Part shown: piece after piece, positions 34,513-42,400 of the stretch
Layout of the letters: every line of letters begins with the position of its first letter
Numbering within the stretch: position 1 is the first letter of the stretch
Assembly (NCBI GenBank): GCA_015056975.1
Contig: SVFG01000003.1
Location: 1 to 63,720 of the forward strand
From: Lachnospiraceae bacterium
Lineage (GTDB): Bacteria; Bacillota; Clostridia; Lachnospirales; Lachnospiraceae
Length of the DNA: 63,720 nucleotides
Direction of reading: 5' to 3'
The notes under the pieces: model-generated
What the model was told of the DNA's origin: nothing
Databases searched by the model: none
Seen by the model: the letters and a program-made list of their open reading frames with translations, nothing else
Made by a program: the position numbers and the translations under genes

Positions 34513-35328
34513 ATGAGCAAAAAAGTTTTGGTACTGGATATAGACGGAACGCTTACAAATTCAAAAAAGGAAATCACGGCTGCCACCAAGGAAGCCATTC
34601 AGGATATTATGCGAAAGGGGCATAAGGTAATCTTGGCCTCCGGCCGCCCCACACCGGGTATGCGTCGGTATGAGAAGGAGCTTGAGCTGGAGAAGTACGG
34701 CGGATATCTGTTGTCCTACAACGGAGCAAAGGTGATTGACTGCCGCAGCGGTGAGATTGTGTATCAGCGCCTGCTGCCGCTGACCATGATTCCCCGATTG
34801 TTTGCGTTTGCAAGAGACAACGGCTGCGGTTTGATTACCTATCTGGGCGAGACGGTTATCTCTGCGTTTACTCCGGATGAGTATGTGGCACTGGAGGCGC
34901 GCATCAACGGACTGCCCATTCAGACCGTTGACAATTTCAAGGAGTTTGTGGATTTCGACATTAATAAATGTCTGATGACGGCACCGCCCGAGGATGCACT
35001 TGATTATGAGCTGCATTTGCGGGAAAGATATAAAGAGATATCCAGCATTTACCGCTCAGAGCCTTTCTTTATCGAGATTATGCCCAAGGATGTGGACAAG
35101 GCGACCGCTCTTGACCATATGCTTGAGATTATCGGTATGAAGCAGGAGGACACCGTCTGCTGTGGCGACGGATTCAACGATATTTCCATGATAAAGTATG
35201 CAGGCGTGGGTGTGGCAATGGGCAATGCCCAGCAGCCGGTAAAGGATATTGCAGATTATATTACCTCAACCAACGATGAGGACGGATTGGTGGAGGTTAT
35301 CAAACGTTTTATTTTGTGTGAAGAATAA
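34513..35328 (+). CDS. HAD-superfamily Cof-type hydrolase
   Basis: VLDIDGTLTNSKKEI, GDGFNDISMIKYAGVGVAMGNA. Confidence 0.95.
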   Translation: MSKKVLVLDIDGTLTNSKKEITAATKEAIQDIMRKGHKVILASGRPTPGMRRYEKELELEKYGGYLLSYNGAKVIDCRSGEIVYQRLLPLTMIPRLFAFARDNGCGLITYLGETVISAFTPDEYVALEARINGLPIQTVDNFKEFVDFDINKCLMTAPPEDALDYELHLRERYKEISSIYRSEPFFIEIMPKDVDKATALDHMLEIIGMKQEDTVCCGDGFNDISMIKYAGVGVAMGNAQQPVKDIADYITSTNDEDGLVEVIKRFILCEE

Positions 35329-35340
35329 GGTAGTGACAAT

Positions 35341-36687
35341 ATGAAGATTAGGTTGCCCCAGAAGGCAAAGTTTATCATTGATACAATTACAGACGCGGGC
35401 TTTGAGGCCTACGCGGTGGGCGGCTGTGTCCGGGACTCCATATTGGGAAGAGACCCGCAGGACTGGGACATCACCACCTCCGCTACCCCCGAGCAGGTAA
35501 AGCAGCTTTTTCCCCGCACCATTGACACAGGTATCCAGCACGGTACCGTTACGGTAATGCAGGGAAAGGAGGGCTTTGAGGTTACAACCTACCGCATTGA
35601 CGGCAAGTATGAGGACAGCCGTCATCCCAAGGAAGTGATTTTTACCCCCAGTCTGACGGAGGATTTGCGCCGCAGGGATTTTACTATCAATGCCATGGCG
35701 TACAATGACAAAGACGGACTGATTGATATTTTTGGCGGCATGCAGGACATTGAGAATAAAATTATCCGCTGCGTTGGTGATGCAATGGCGCGGTTTTCAG
35801 AGGATGCGCTGCGCATCATGCGTGCCATCCGCTTTTCCGCACAGCTTGGCTACACCATTGAGGAGAGTACCGGGGAAGCGATTTCCAAGCTGGCTCCCAA
35901 TCTGCGCAACATCAGCGCGGAGAGGATTCAGGTGGAGCTCACAAAGCTCATGGTTTCCCCCCACCCGGATTATCTGCGGGTTGCGTATGAAACCGGTGTG
36001 ACGAAAATCGTTTTGCCGGAATTTGACAGAGCCATGGAAACACCTCAGAATCATCCTCATCATAAATACTCTGTAGGAGAGCATATCTTACACTCTCTGA
36101 CCGAGGTTTCACCGGACAAAAATCTGCGCCTTGCCATGCTGTTTCATGATATCGGCAAGCCGGACACCATTACGACGGATGAGAAGGGTATCAACCATTT
36201 TCACTATCACGCCAAGGTTAGTGCAGAGCTTGCGAGGACCATACTTAGGAGACTTCGCTTTGACAATGACACCATACATACGGTGACAAAGCTGGTATGT
36301 TATCATGATTATGGGAATGGTGTAAAAGCAGATATGCGCATGGTGCGCAGGGCAATCAACAAGGTTGGCGAGGATATTTTCCCTCTGCTGTACCCGGTGA
36401 AGAAAGCGGATATTCTGGCGCAGAGTGAATACAAGCGGGAGGAAAAGCTTTCCAATCTGGAGAACTGGCAGCAGCTGTATGAAAGGATTTTGGAGGAGAA
36501 GCAGTGTGTTTCCCTAAAAACCCTGGCCGTAACCGGCAGTGATTTGATTGCCATGGGGATGAAGCCGGGCAAAGAAATTGGTGAAATCCTGCAACAGCTG
36601 TTGGAGACTGTACTGGAAAATCCCGAAGAAAACACGAAAGAACATCTTCTTGCAAAAGCAAGGACTCTTACTAACATACTTTTGTAA
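35341..36687 (+). CDS. cca: CCA tRNA nucleotidyltransferase with HD domain
   Basis: GFEAYAVGGCVRDSILGRDPQDWDITTSATPEQ, RRRDFTINAMAY, HD motif LFHDIGKP. Confidence 0.95.
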   Translation: MKIRLPQKAKFIIDTITDAGFEAYAVGGCVRDSILGRDPQDWDITTSATPEQVKQLFPRTIDTGIQHGTVTVMQGKEGFEVTTYRIDGKYEDSRHPKEVIFTPSLTEDLRRRDFTINAMAYNDKDGLIDIFGGMQDIENKIIRCVGDAMARFSEDALRIMRAIRFSAQLGYTIEESTGEAISKLAPNLRNISAERIQVELTKLMVSPHPDYLRVAYETGVTKIVLPEFDRAMETPQNHPHHKYSVGEHILHSLTEVSPDKNLRLAMLFHDIGKPDTITTDEKGINHFHYHAKVSAELARTILRRLRFDNDTIHTVTKLVCYHDYGNGVKADMRMVRRAINKVGEDIFPLLYPVKKADILAQSEYKREEKLSNLENWQQLYERILEEKQCVSLKTLAVTGSDLIAMGMKPGKEIGEILQQLLETVLENPEENTKEHLLAKARTLTNILL

Positions 36688-36707
36688 ATTCCCTCATAAG
36701 ATAGGTT

Positions 36708-37745
36708 GTGAACCGAAGGAAAAGCATAAGTGTGTTAGGAGGGTATATAGTGAATGACAGGGCAGCGGGCTTATTGGAGCAATATGAAATAGAGGTGCTT
36801 CGCACACGCAAGGGCAGAGGTGCCATCCTGTGCGATACAGACAAAGGATGCCTTATTTTCAAGGAATACGCCGGCAACGAGGCGAGACTTGCCATGCAGA
36901 ATAAGCTGCTTACCCATATAGGGCAGCAGGAGAAGATACATACGGAGAGTATCATACCCACAAAGGAGGGAGAGCTTTTCGTAAAGGACCAGGACGATAT
37001 AAAGTACATTCTGAAGACCTATCCCGAGGGCAGGGAGTGCAATATTTACGACAACGGAGAATGCAGGGAGGCAGTGCGTCATCTGGCACATCTTCACGAC
37101 TGTATGGAGCTGCCTGCTGATGAATGCACACAGCTTGTTTTTTCTCCTGCCAGGGAATACGAAAAGCGCAACAGAGAGCTGAGAAGGGTCCGCAAGTTCC
37201 TACAGCAGAAAAGCCAGAAGACGGATTTTGAGATATATCTGAAAAACAGATTTGATTTCTTTTTGGAGCAGGCGCTGATGATAACGGAGGAATGGGAGGG
37301 TTATCAGAAGCTTCTGGATTCCGAGAGAGAAAGAGAGATCACGGTTTCCTTCAGCCACGGGGATTACCAGTATCACAACATTGTTTACAGCGATAAAAAG
37401 TGGCACATCATCAATTTTGAAAAATGCATGGCGGACAGTCCCGTCAGAGACCTGCATCTGCTTTTCCGCAAGCTTTTGGAAAAGAGCAATTGGTCCGTGA
37501 GTCTGGGCGAGGAGCTGTTAAAGACCTACGAGAAGGAGCGCCCCATCTCCGCCATTCACTATATAGACCTGTATTACCGGCTGGCATATCCGGAGAAGTT
37601 CTGGAAGATTGTAAATTTCTACTATAATTCCGGCAAGGCATGGATACCGGAGCGCAACCGTGAGAAGCTTTTGAAGCTTGTAGCACAGGAGGAGGAAAAA
37701 CAGCACTTTCTGGAGGAAGTGTTTTGCAGTGTAAGACGCAGATAA
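36708..37745 (+). CDS. CotS-like spore coat-associated kinase/phosphotransferase
   Basis: Kinase-like fold: VSFSHGDYQYHNIVYSDKKWHIINFEKCMADSPVRDLHLLFRK. Confidence 0.8.
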   Translation: MNRRKSISVLGGYIVNDRAAGLLEQYEIEVLRTRKGRGAILCDTDKGCLIFKEYAGNEARLAMQNKLLTHIGQQEKIHTESIIPTKEGELFVKDQDDIKYILKTYPEGRECNIYDNGECREAVRHLAHLHDCMELPADECTQLVFSPAREYEKRNRELRRVRKFLQQKSQKTDFEIYLKNRFDFFLEQALMITEEWEGYQKLLDSEREREITVSFSHGDYQYHNIVYSDKKWHIINFEKCMADSPVRDLHLLFRKLLEKSNWSVSLGEELLKTYEKERPISAIHYIDLYYRLAYPEKFWKIVNFYYNSGKAWIPERNREKLLKLVAQEEEKQHFLEEVFCSVRRR

Positions 37746-37761
37746 AGAAACGAGGAATACC

Positions 37762-39135
37762 ATGACATATGTTGTATCAGAGAAAAACAAAAGAAAACGG
37801 GGGCTGTGTGCAGCAATATTCTTATCCGCAATCATGCTTCTTTGCGCCTGTGGGCCTAAGGGTGACGATACCCCGGATGAAACGCAGAGTATAGAGAGCA
37901 GTCAGGCAGAAACGGAGCGTGTGGATACCGGATTTATCCTGACGGGACCGGACAGCTTTGATTCCGCGGATACCGCCCTTTTGGTGAATAAGGATAAGGA
38001 GGAAAATACGGTTACCTTCTTAAACCTTGAGCTGGGAAGGCGGTACACCCTGTCCTACGACGGTACCACAAGGCTTTACGACAAATACGGTGAGAGTGTT
38101 TCCATGGACCAGCTGCCCAAGGGCAGCATCGTGGATGTTACCTTTCTAAAGTCCAAAAAGCACCTGACCACCATGCAGCTTTCCGACAAAGCGTGGAAAT
38201 ACGAAAATGTGGAGCGCTACGAAATCAATACCGTGCGGGGTGAAGTGAGCATCGGCAGTGAGGTTTATAAGCTAAGCCCCAATACCCAATACCTGTCCGG
38301 AGGCAGGGATATTGAACTGATGGATTTGAACCCCACGGACATTGTAAGCTTTCAGGGTCTGGACAGCACCGTGCTCAGTGTTACGGTGGAGAAGGGCCAC
38401 GGTTATCTGCGCCTGGTAAACGACACCAATTTCGTGGGTGGCTGGATAGAAATAGGCCAGTCTCAGATACAGCGCATTACGGAAGATATGCTGCTTGTGG
38501 TGGCAGAGGGCAGCTATCAGGTAAATATCAGCCACAACGGTGGCGGCGGCATCAAAAACGTAATCATCAACCGCAACGAGGAGACCACGCTGGACATCGG
38601 TGACTTGGTGATTCCCGAGCCGGAGAAGGGCATGGTAATCTTTACGTTAAGCCCCTCTTCTGCGGAGGTTTATATCGACGGTGTAAAGACAAGCATTGCC
38701 GAACCGGTTACCTTAGAGTATGGTATCCATCAGCTGATTGCCAAGGCAGACGGCTACAAATCCGTCACCCAGTACATCCGTGTAAATCAGGAATCCGTGG
38801 GTGTGAATGTGGTGCTGGACCCCATCAGGGATGAGGAAGAGGAGGAGAGCAGCGAAAGCTCCACCGAACCGGAAACCACCACGGATTACTACAAGGTATA
38901 CATTGACGCACCGGAGCAGGCGGAGGTGTACCTGGATGGCAACTACGTTGGGATTTCCCCCTGCAGCTTCAAGAAAGCGGCGGGCTCCCATGTCATCACC
39001 CTGCGTAAAAACGGCTATCAGACCAGAAGCTACACCGTTCAGATAGATGATGAGGAAAAGGATATTTCCTACTCTTTTGTGGATTTGGTGCCGGGCAGTG
39101 ATGTGCCGGAATCCGTTTTTGATACGAATCCCTAG
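37762..39135 (+). CDS. PEGA-domain lipoprotein
   Basis: Lipobox MLLCACG; two PEGA-like repeats (SPSSAEVYIDGVKTSIAEPVTLEYGIHQLIAKADGY; APEQAEVYLDGNYVGISPCSFKKAAGSHVITLRKNGY). Confidence 0.85.
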   Translation: MTYVVSEKNKRKRGLCAAIFLSAIMLLCACGPKGDDTPDETQSIESSQAETERVDTGFILTGPDSFDSADTALLVNKDKEENTVTFLNLELGRRYTLSYDGTTRLYDKYGESVSMDQLPKGSIVDVTFLKSKKHLTTMQLSDKAWKYENVERYEINTVRGEVSIGSEVYKLSPNTQYLSGGRDIELMDLNPTDIVSFQGLDSTVLSVTVEKGHGYLRLVNDTNFVGGWIEIGQSQIQRITEDMLLVVAEGSYQVNISHNGGGGIKNVIINRNEETTLDIGDLVIPEPEKGMVIFTLSPSSAEVYIDGVKTSIAEPVTLEYGIHQLIAKADGYKSVTQYIRVNQESVGVNVVLDPIRDEEEEESSESSTEPETTTDYYKVYIDAPEQAEVYLDGNYVGISPCSFKKAAGSHVITLRKNGYQTRSYTVQIDDEEKDISYSFVDLVPGSDVPESVFDTNP

Positions 39136-39173
39136 GAAGAAAGACAAAATTCAGTAAATATGGGCAAAAAACC

Positions 39174-39202
39174 TTGACAAATTGTCTAAAAACGGATATA
39201 TA
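39174..39202 (+). promoter_or_regulatory. Strong sigma-A promoter for HU gene
   Basis: TTGACA 39174-39179, 17-bp spacer, TATATA 39197-39202. Confidence 0.7.
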
Positions 39203-39273
39203 TAGAATAGACGTTTCGATAAGGAACATCTGGAAAAATACAAACTAGAAAACTCACTATAGGAGGGTATCAT

Positions 39274-39549
39274 ATGAACAAGACAGAATTAGTAGCAGCT
39301 ATGGCTGAGCAGGCTGGTCTTTCCAAGAAGGACGCAGAGAAGGCATTAAAGGCTTTCACCGATGTAGTTGCAGACGAGTTAAAGAAGGACGGAAAGGTTC
39401 AGTTGGTTGGCTTCGGTACATTCGAAGTTTCCACCAGAGCTGCAAGAGAGGGTATCAACCCTGCAACTCAGAAGCCTATCAAGATTGCTGCTTCTAAGGC
39501 ACCTAAGTTCAAGGCTGGTAAGGCATTAAAGGATATGCTCAACGCATAA
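39274..39549 (+). CDS. hup: HU family DNA-binding protein
   Basis: MNKTELVAAMAEQAGLSKKDAEKALKAF...GFGTFEVSTRAAREGINPATQ. Confidence 0.97.
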   Translation: MNKTELVAAMAEQAGLSKKDAEKALKAFTDVVADELKKDGKVQLVGFGTFEVSTRAAREGINPATQKPIKIAASKAPKFKAGKALKDMLNA

Positions 39550-39578
39550 TCATACCAATCAATAAGCAAGAGTGATTT

Positions 39579-39607
39579 CAGAGAACCTTTCGGGGTTCTC
39601 TGTTTTT
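39579..39607 (+). terminator. hup terminator
   Basis: CAGAGAACC/GGTTCTCTG followed by T5. Confidence 0.9.
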
Positions 39608-39670
39608 CGATATAAAGAATTAAGCAAAAGCGGACGACGTCAGACATCCGCTTTTACATGGGGGAATGAG

Positions 39671-40414
39671 ATGAGGATTGGAATTTGTGATGACAGTCCG
39701 GAAATGAGACAAGAGATAAAGAATATGTGCGAGGCTTACTGTGAAGAAAATGGTATGGAACATGAAATTGTCTTGTTTGAATCCGGCGAAGAAGTACTGG
39801 AATATATAGAGAAGAAAACACCGATTATTGATGCATTGTTTTTGGATATTGAAATGCCGGGAATCAATGGAATTCAATTAATGGATGTTTTGCTTGATTG
39901 TGATAAAGTATGGCGGATTATATATGTGTCCGGATATGTGAATAGAATGCCGGATGCCTATAGCATTAAAACAATTGGATTCATTCCCAAACCGTTCAGT
40001 TATGATATAATAACAAATAAGCTTAATACCGTCGTTAATGAAAAGAAAAAAAACACAATAATTTCCATCAGAGATATCCATTCCAAGCCATTAAATATTA
40101 ATATCGAAGACATTGTATTGATAAAGGCGGATGGAAGTTACACATACATATATACTAAGCAAATGCTGTCACAGGGAAAAAGTGCGTTTATTTCCAGCAA
40201 AACATTAGGTGATATGGAGAAAGAAACACGTGGTTCCCGTTTAACCCGAGTACATAAGTCTTTTATGATTAACCCGGACTATTTAAAGACCTTTGCAAAA
40301 ATGGTGGAATTAACATGTTATTCCGAGCCGATACCGATTGGACGGTCCTATAGGGAAATTGCAAAGCGCAAAATATTGGAATATGGTAAAAGCACAATAC
40401 AAGGCAGGTTATAA
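39671..40414 (+). CDS. LytTR-family response regulator (AgrA/VirR-like)
   Basis: Receiver MRIGICDDSPEMRQEIKNM / LFLDIEMPGINGIQLMD; LytTR domain IEDIVLIKADGSYTYIYTKQ...SRLTRVHKSFMINPDYLKTF. Confidence 0.95.
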   Translation: MRIGICDDSPEMRQEIKNMCEAYCEENGMEHEIVLFESGEEVLEYIEKKTPIIDALFLDIEMPGINGIQLMDVLLDCDKVWRIIYVSGYVNRMPDAYSIKTIGFIPKPFSYDIITNKLNTVVNEKKKNTIISIRDIHSKPLNINIEDIVLIKADGSYTYIYTKQMLSQGKSAFISSKTLGDMEKETRGSRLTRVHKSFMINPDYLKTFAKMVELTCYSEPIPIGRSYREIAKRKILEYGKSTIQGRL

Positions 40415-41718
40415 TGGAAGAACTTATTTATATTATTCTGTATGTTATTACAGAGTTTAGCAATTACATACTGGGATATACCGTGATATTTCGGAAGAAA
40501 ACCTCTGCTAACAGATGGAGCTTGCTACTTGCTGTTTTCGGTTTATTGCTTTTGCATAGTTTTTTATGGAAGCAATATGGTTTATATGATGCTGCCGGAC
40601 CTACTATAATTACAATGGCAGTCATACCACTTTTATTGATAAAACCGTTTGAGTGGACCAATTTATTACTGTATCCTATTGTGGTTACAGGAACCTCAAC
40701 CTTTTCCGTAGCATCAACCTTTTTATTTGCTACGATTACAAAACAGCCAAACTATATGATAAAACAGGAGCTCCCGGTACTAATTGTAAGCCAAGGGATT
40801 CCAATCGTATTAATGCTGTTGATATATTTATACAGAAAGCTGAGCAAGGTACAAATGGAAAAGCTACAGCTGAATTGGAAGCAGTATGTAATATTTTATT
40901 TTTCCTGTATCAGCCTTATGTTCATTATGGGTTCCATCCAGACGCTGTCGGAATTGGAGGCGTCCCAAATGACTAATTTTGCAGGGGTATCTTCATCCAT
41001 AGCCTGTATTATGCTTATTATTGTTATGGTATGGCAGGCAAACGTTCAAAGCAAAGAAGAGGTAATGAGGAATCGAAATGCTGAGAATGAACGGAATCTA
41101 AAGCTTCAAAAGGAATATTATGAAAGCCTGATGGAGCGCGATGAAGAAATCCGGAGATTCCGCCATGATATGAACGCACACATACAGATGCTGAGTACGT
41201 ATTGTGAAAAAGATGAAAACCGTGCGGTGCGGGAGTACCTAAATAAAATGGTTGAAGAATCTTCCATATACGGCATGGAAAGCTATACGGGAAATAATGA
41301 GATGGATGCAATTATCCGAACTCTTATTGTTGATGCAGAGAAAAGAAAAATACAATTCCGCATCAGTGGAAGTTTTCCGCAAGTGTCGGGAATAGAGCCC
41401 TTTGACTTGTGTACCATTGTCTATAATTTACTAAAAAACGCAATAGAAGCATGTGACAGAATAGAAGACAAAGAAAAATGTATAGTGATGGAGGTCGGAA
41501 GCCTAAACAGTCAAAAATATATCATGGTGAAAAACACCATAGACAAGGATGTTACCATAGGTAAGAATAAAAAACTGACAACAAGCAAACCGGATAAACG
41601 GAATCATGGTATTGGTACACAAAATATCATGCGTGCGGTCGATAAGTATAATGGTACTTATGAAGTAAGCAGTAAAGACGGTTGGTTTGTAACAGAAATC
41701 AATTTTTTAGCAATTTGA
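40414..41718 (+). CDS. AgrC-like GHKL sensor histidine kinase
   Basis: Multiple TM helices, RRFRHDMNAHIQML phospho-acceptor, NLLKNAIEACDRI N-box, HGIGTQNIMRAVDKYNG; TAATG overlap with the regulator gene. Confidence 0.93.
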   Translation: MEELIYIILYVITEFSNYILGYTVIFRKKTSANRWSLLLAVFGLLLLHSFLWKQYGLYDAAGPTIITMAVIPLLLIKPFEWTNLLLYPIVVTGTSTFSVASTFLFATITKQPNYMIKQELPVLIVSQGIPIVLMLLIYLYRKLSKVQMEKLQLNWKQYVIFYFSCISLMFIMGSIQTLSELEASQMTNFAGVSSSIACIMLIIVMVWQANVQSKEEVMRNRNAENERNLKLQKEYYESLMERDEEIRRFRHDMNAHIQMLSTYCEKDENRAVREYLNKMVEESSIYGMESYTGNNEMDAIIRTLIVDAEKRKIQFRISGSFPQVSGIEPFDLCTIVYNLLKNAIEACDRIEDKEKCIVMEVGSLNSQKYIMVKNTIDKDVTIGKNKKLTTSKPDKRNHGIGTQNIMRAVDKYNGTYEVSSKDGWFVTEINFLAI

Positions 41719-41769
41719 TGTCGTTCATGGACAAAAAATGTCGTTCATGGGAATCAAATTGCTTTTTTT
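41710..41769 (+). terminator. Terminator-like hairpin overlapping the kinase stop codon, with a repeated operator in its loop
   Basis: GCAATTTGA 41710-41718 and TCAAATTGC 41754-41762 followed by TTTTTTTA; 35-nt loop. Confidence 0.6.
41718..41750 (+). promoter_or_regulatory. Candidate LytTR-regulator operator (tandem direct repeat)
   Basis: ATGTCGTTCATGG at 41718-41730 and 41738-41750, 20-bp period, just upstream of TTGCTT-18bp-TATACT (41759-41788). Confidence 0.65.
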
Positions 41770-41823
41770 ATTCCTGTAAAAATATACTTGAGTCAGTGAA
41801 AGGGAGAAAGGAGAAGGTGACTT

Positions 41824-41871
41824 ATGGTAGCAGGAATATTTTGGGACTGGCTGTTTGATTTGCTCTTTTAA
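41824..41871 (+). CDS. Putative 15-aa hydrophobic peptide MVAGIFWDWLFDLLF
   Basis: Purine-rich RBS (AAAGGAGAAGGTGACTT-ATG), downstream of the candidate operator and promoter, short ORF with stop. Confidence 0.5.
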   Translation: MVAGIFWDWLFDLLF

Positions 41872-42010
41872 ATAGACAGCTTTTAGGTGAGGTTAATGTG
41901 TAAAAGGGTATTACAGCAATGACAGGGTGGGAGCTATAGCAATACATTGTTGTAATAACAGCTCAAGATTTAGAGCGGGAAAAATAATTAACACAAAGGA
42001 AGGTAAAGAA

Positions 42011-42331
42011 ATGATCAAGAGATTTGCAATTATTTTAATGTGTAGTTTATTACTTTCAGGAGCTGTTGTGGAAACAGCACAGGCAGCACATGGCGTATGG
42101 CCAATTAACTATTGCCCTGGAAATCCTCAACCGATGGGAGAAAATAACTTAAACTCATGGACTTATCGGCACGAAGAGGCAACAGGGGAGACTTGTAATG
42201 TCTATGGTTGGATCGATAAAAGGTTTAACTATTGTCCCGAGTGTGGTAAAAAATTGGATGTGATGACTTATAAGCGAGAGAGACATGTTTATGGGGACAC
42301 AGTCCGCAATACAAGTGAACCGGTTAAGTAA
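42011..42331 (+). CDS. Small secreted Cys-containing protein
   Basis: MIKRFAIILMCSLLLSGAVVETAQAAHG signal peptide; mature part with ETCNVYGWIDKRFNYCPECGKK; RBS AAGGAAGGTAAAGAA. Confidence 0.7.
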   Translation: MIKRFAIILMCSLLLSGAVVETAQAAHGVWPINYCPGNPQPMGENNLNSWTYRHEEATGETCNVYGWIDKRFNYCPECGKKLDVMTYKRERHVYGDTVRNTSEPVK

Positions 42332-42400
42332 ACGAATTTTGATTTAAGATGCTACATCGGATGGGAGCTATAGCACAATTTGGATTTTGGAGGAATTAAA

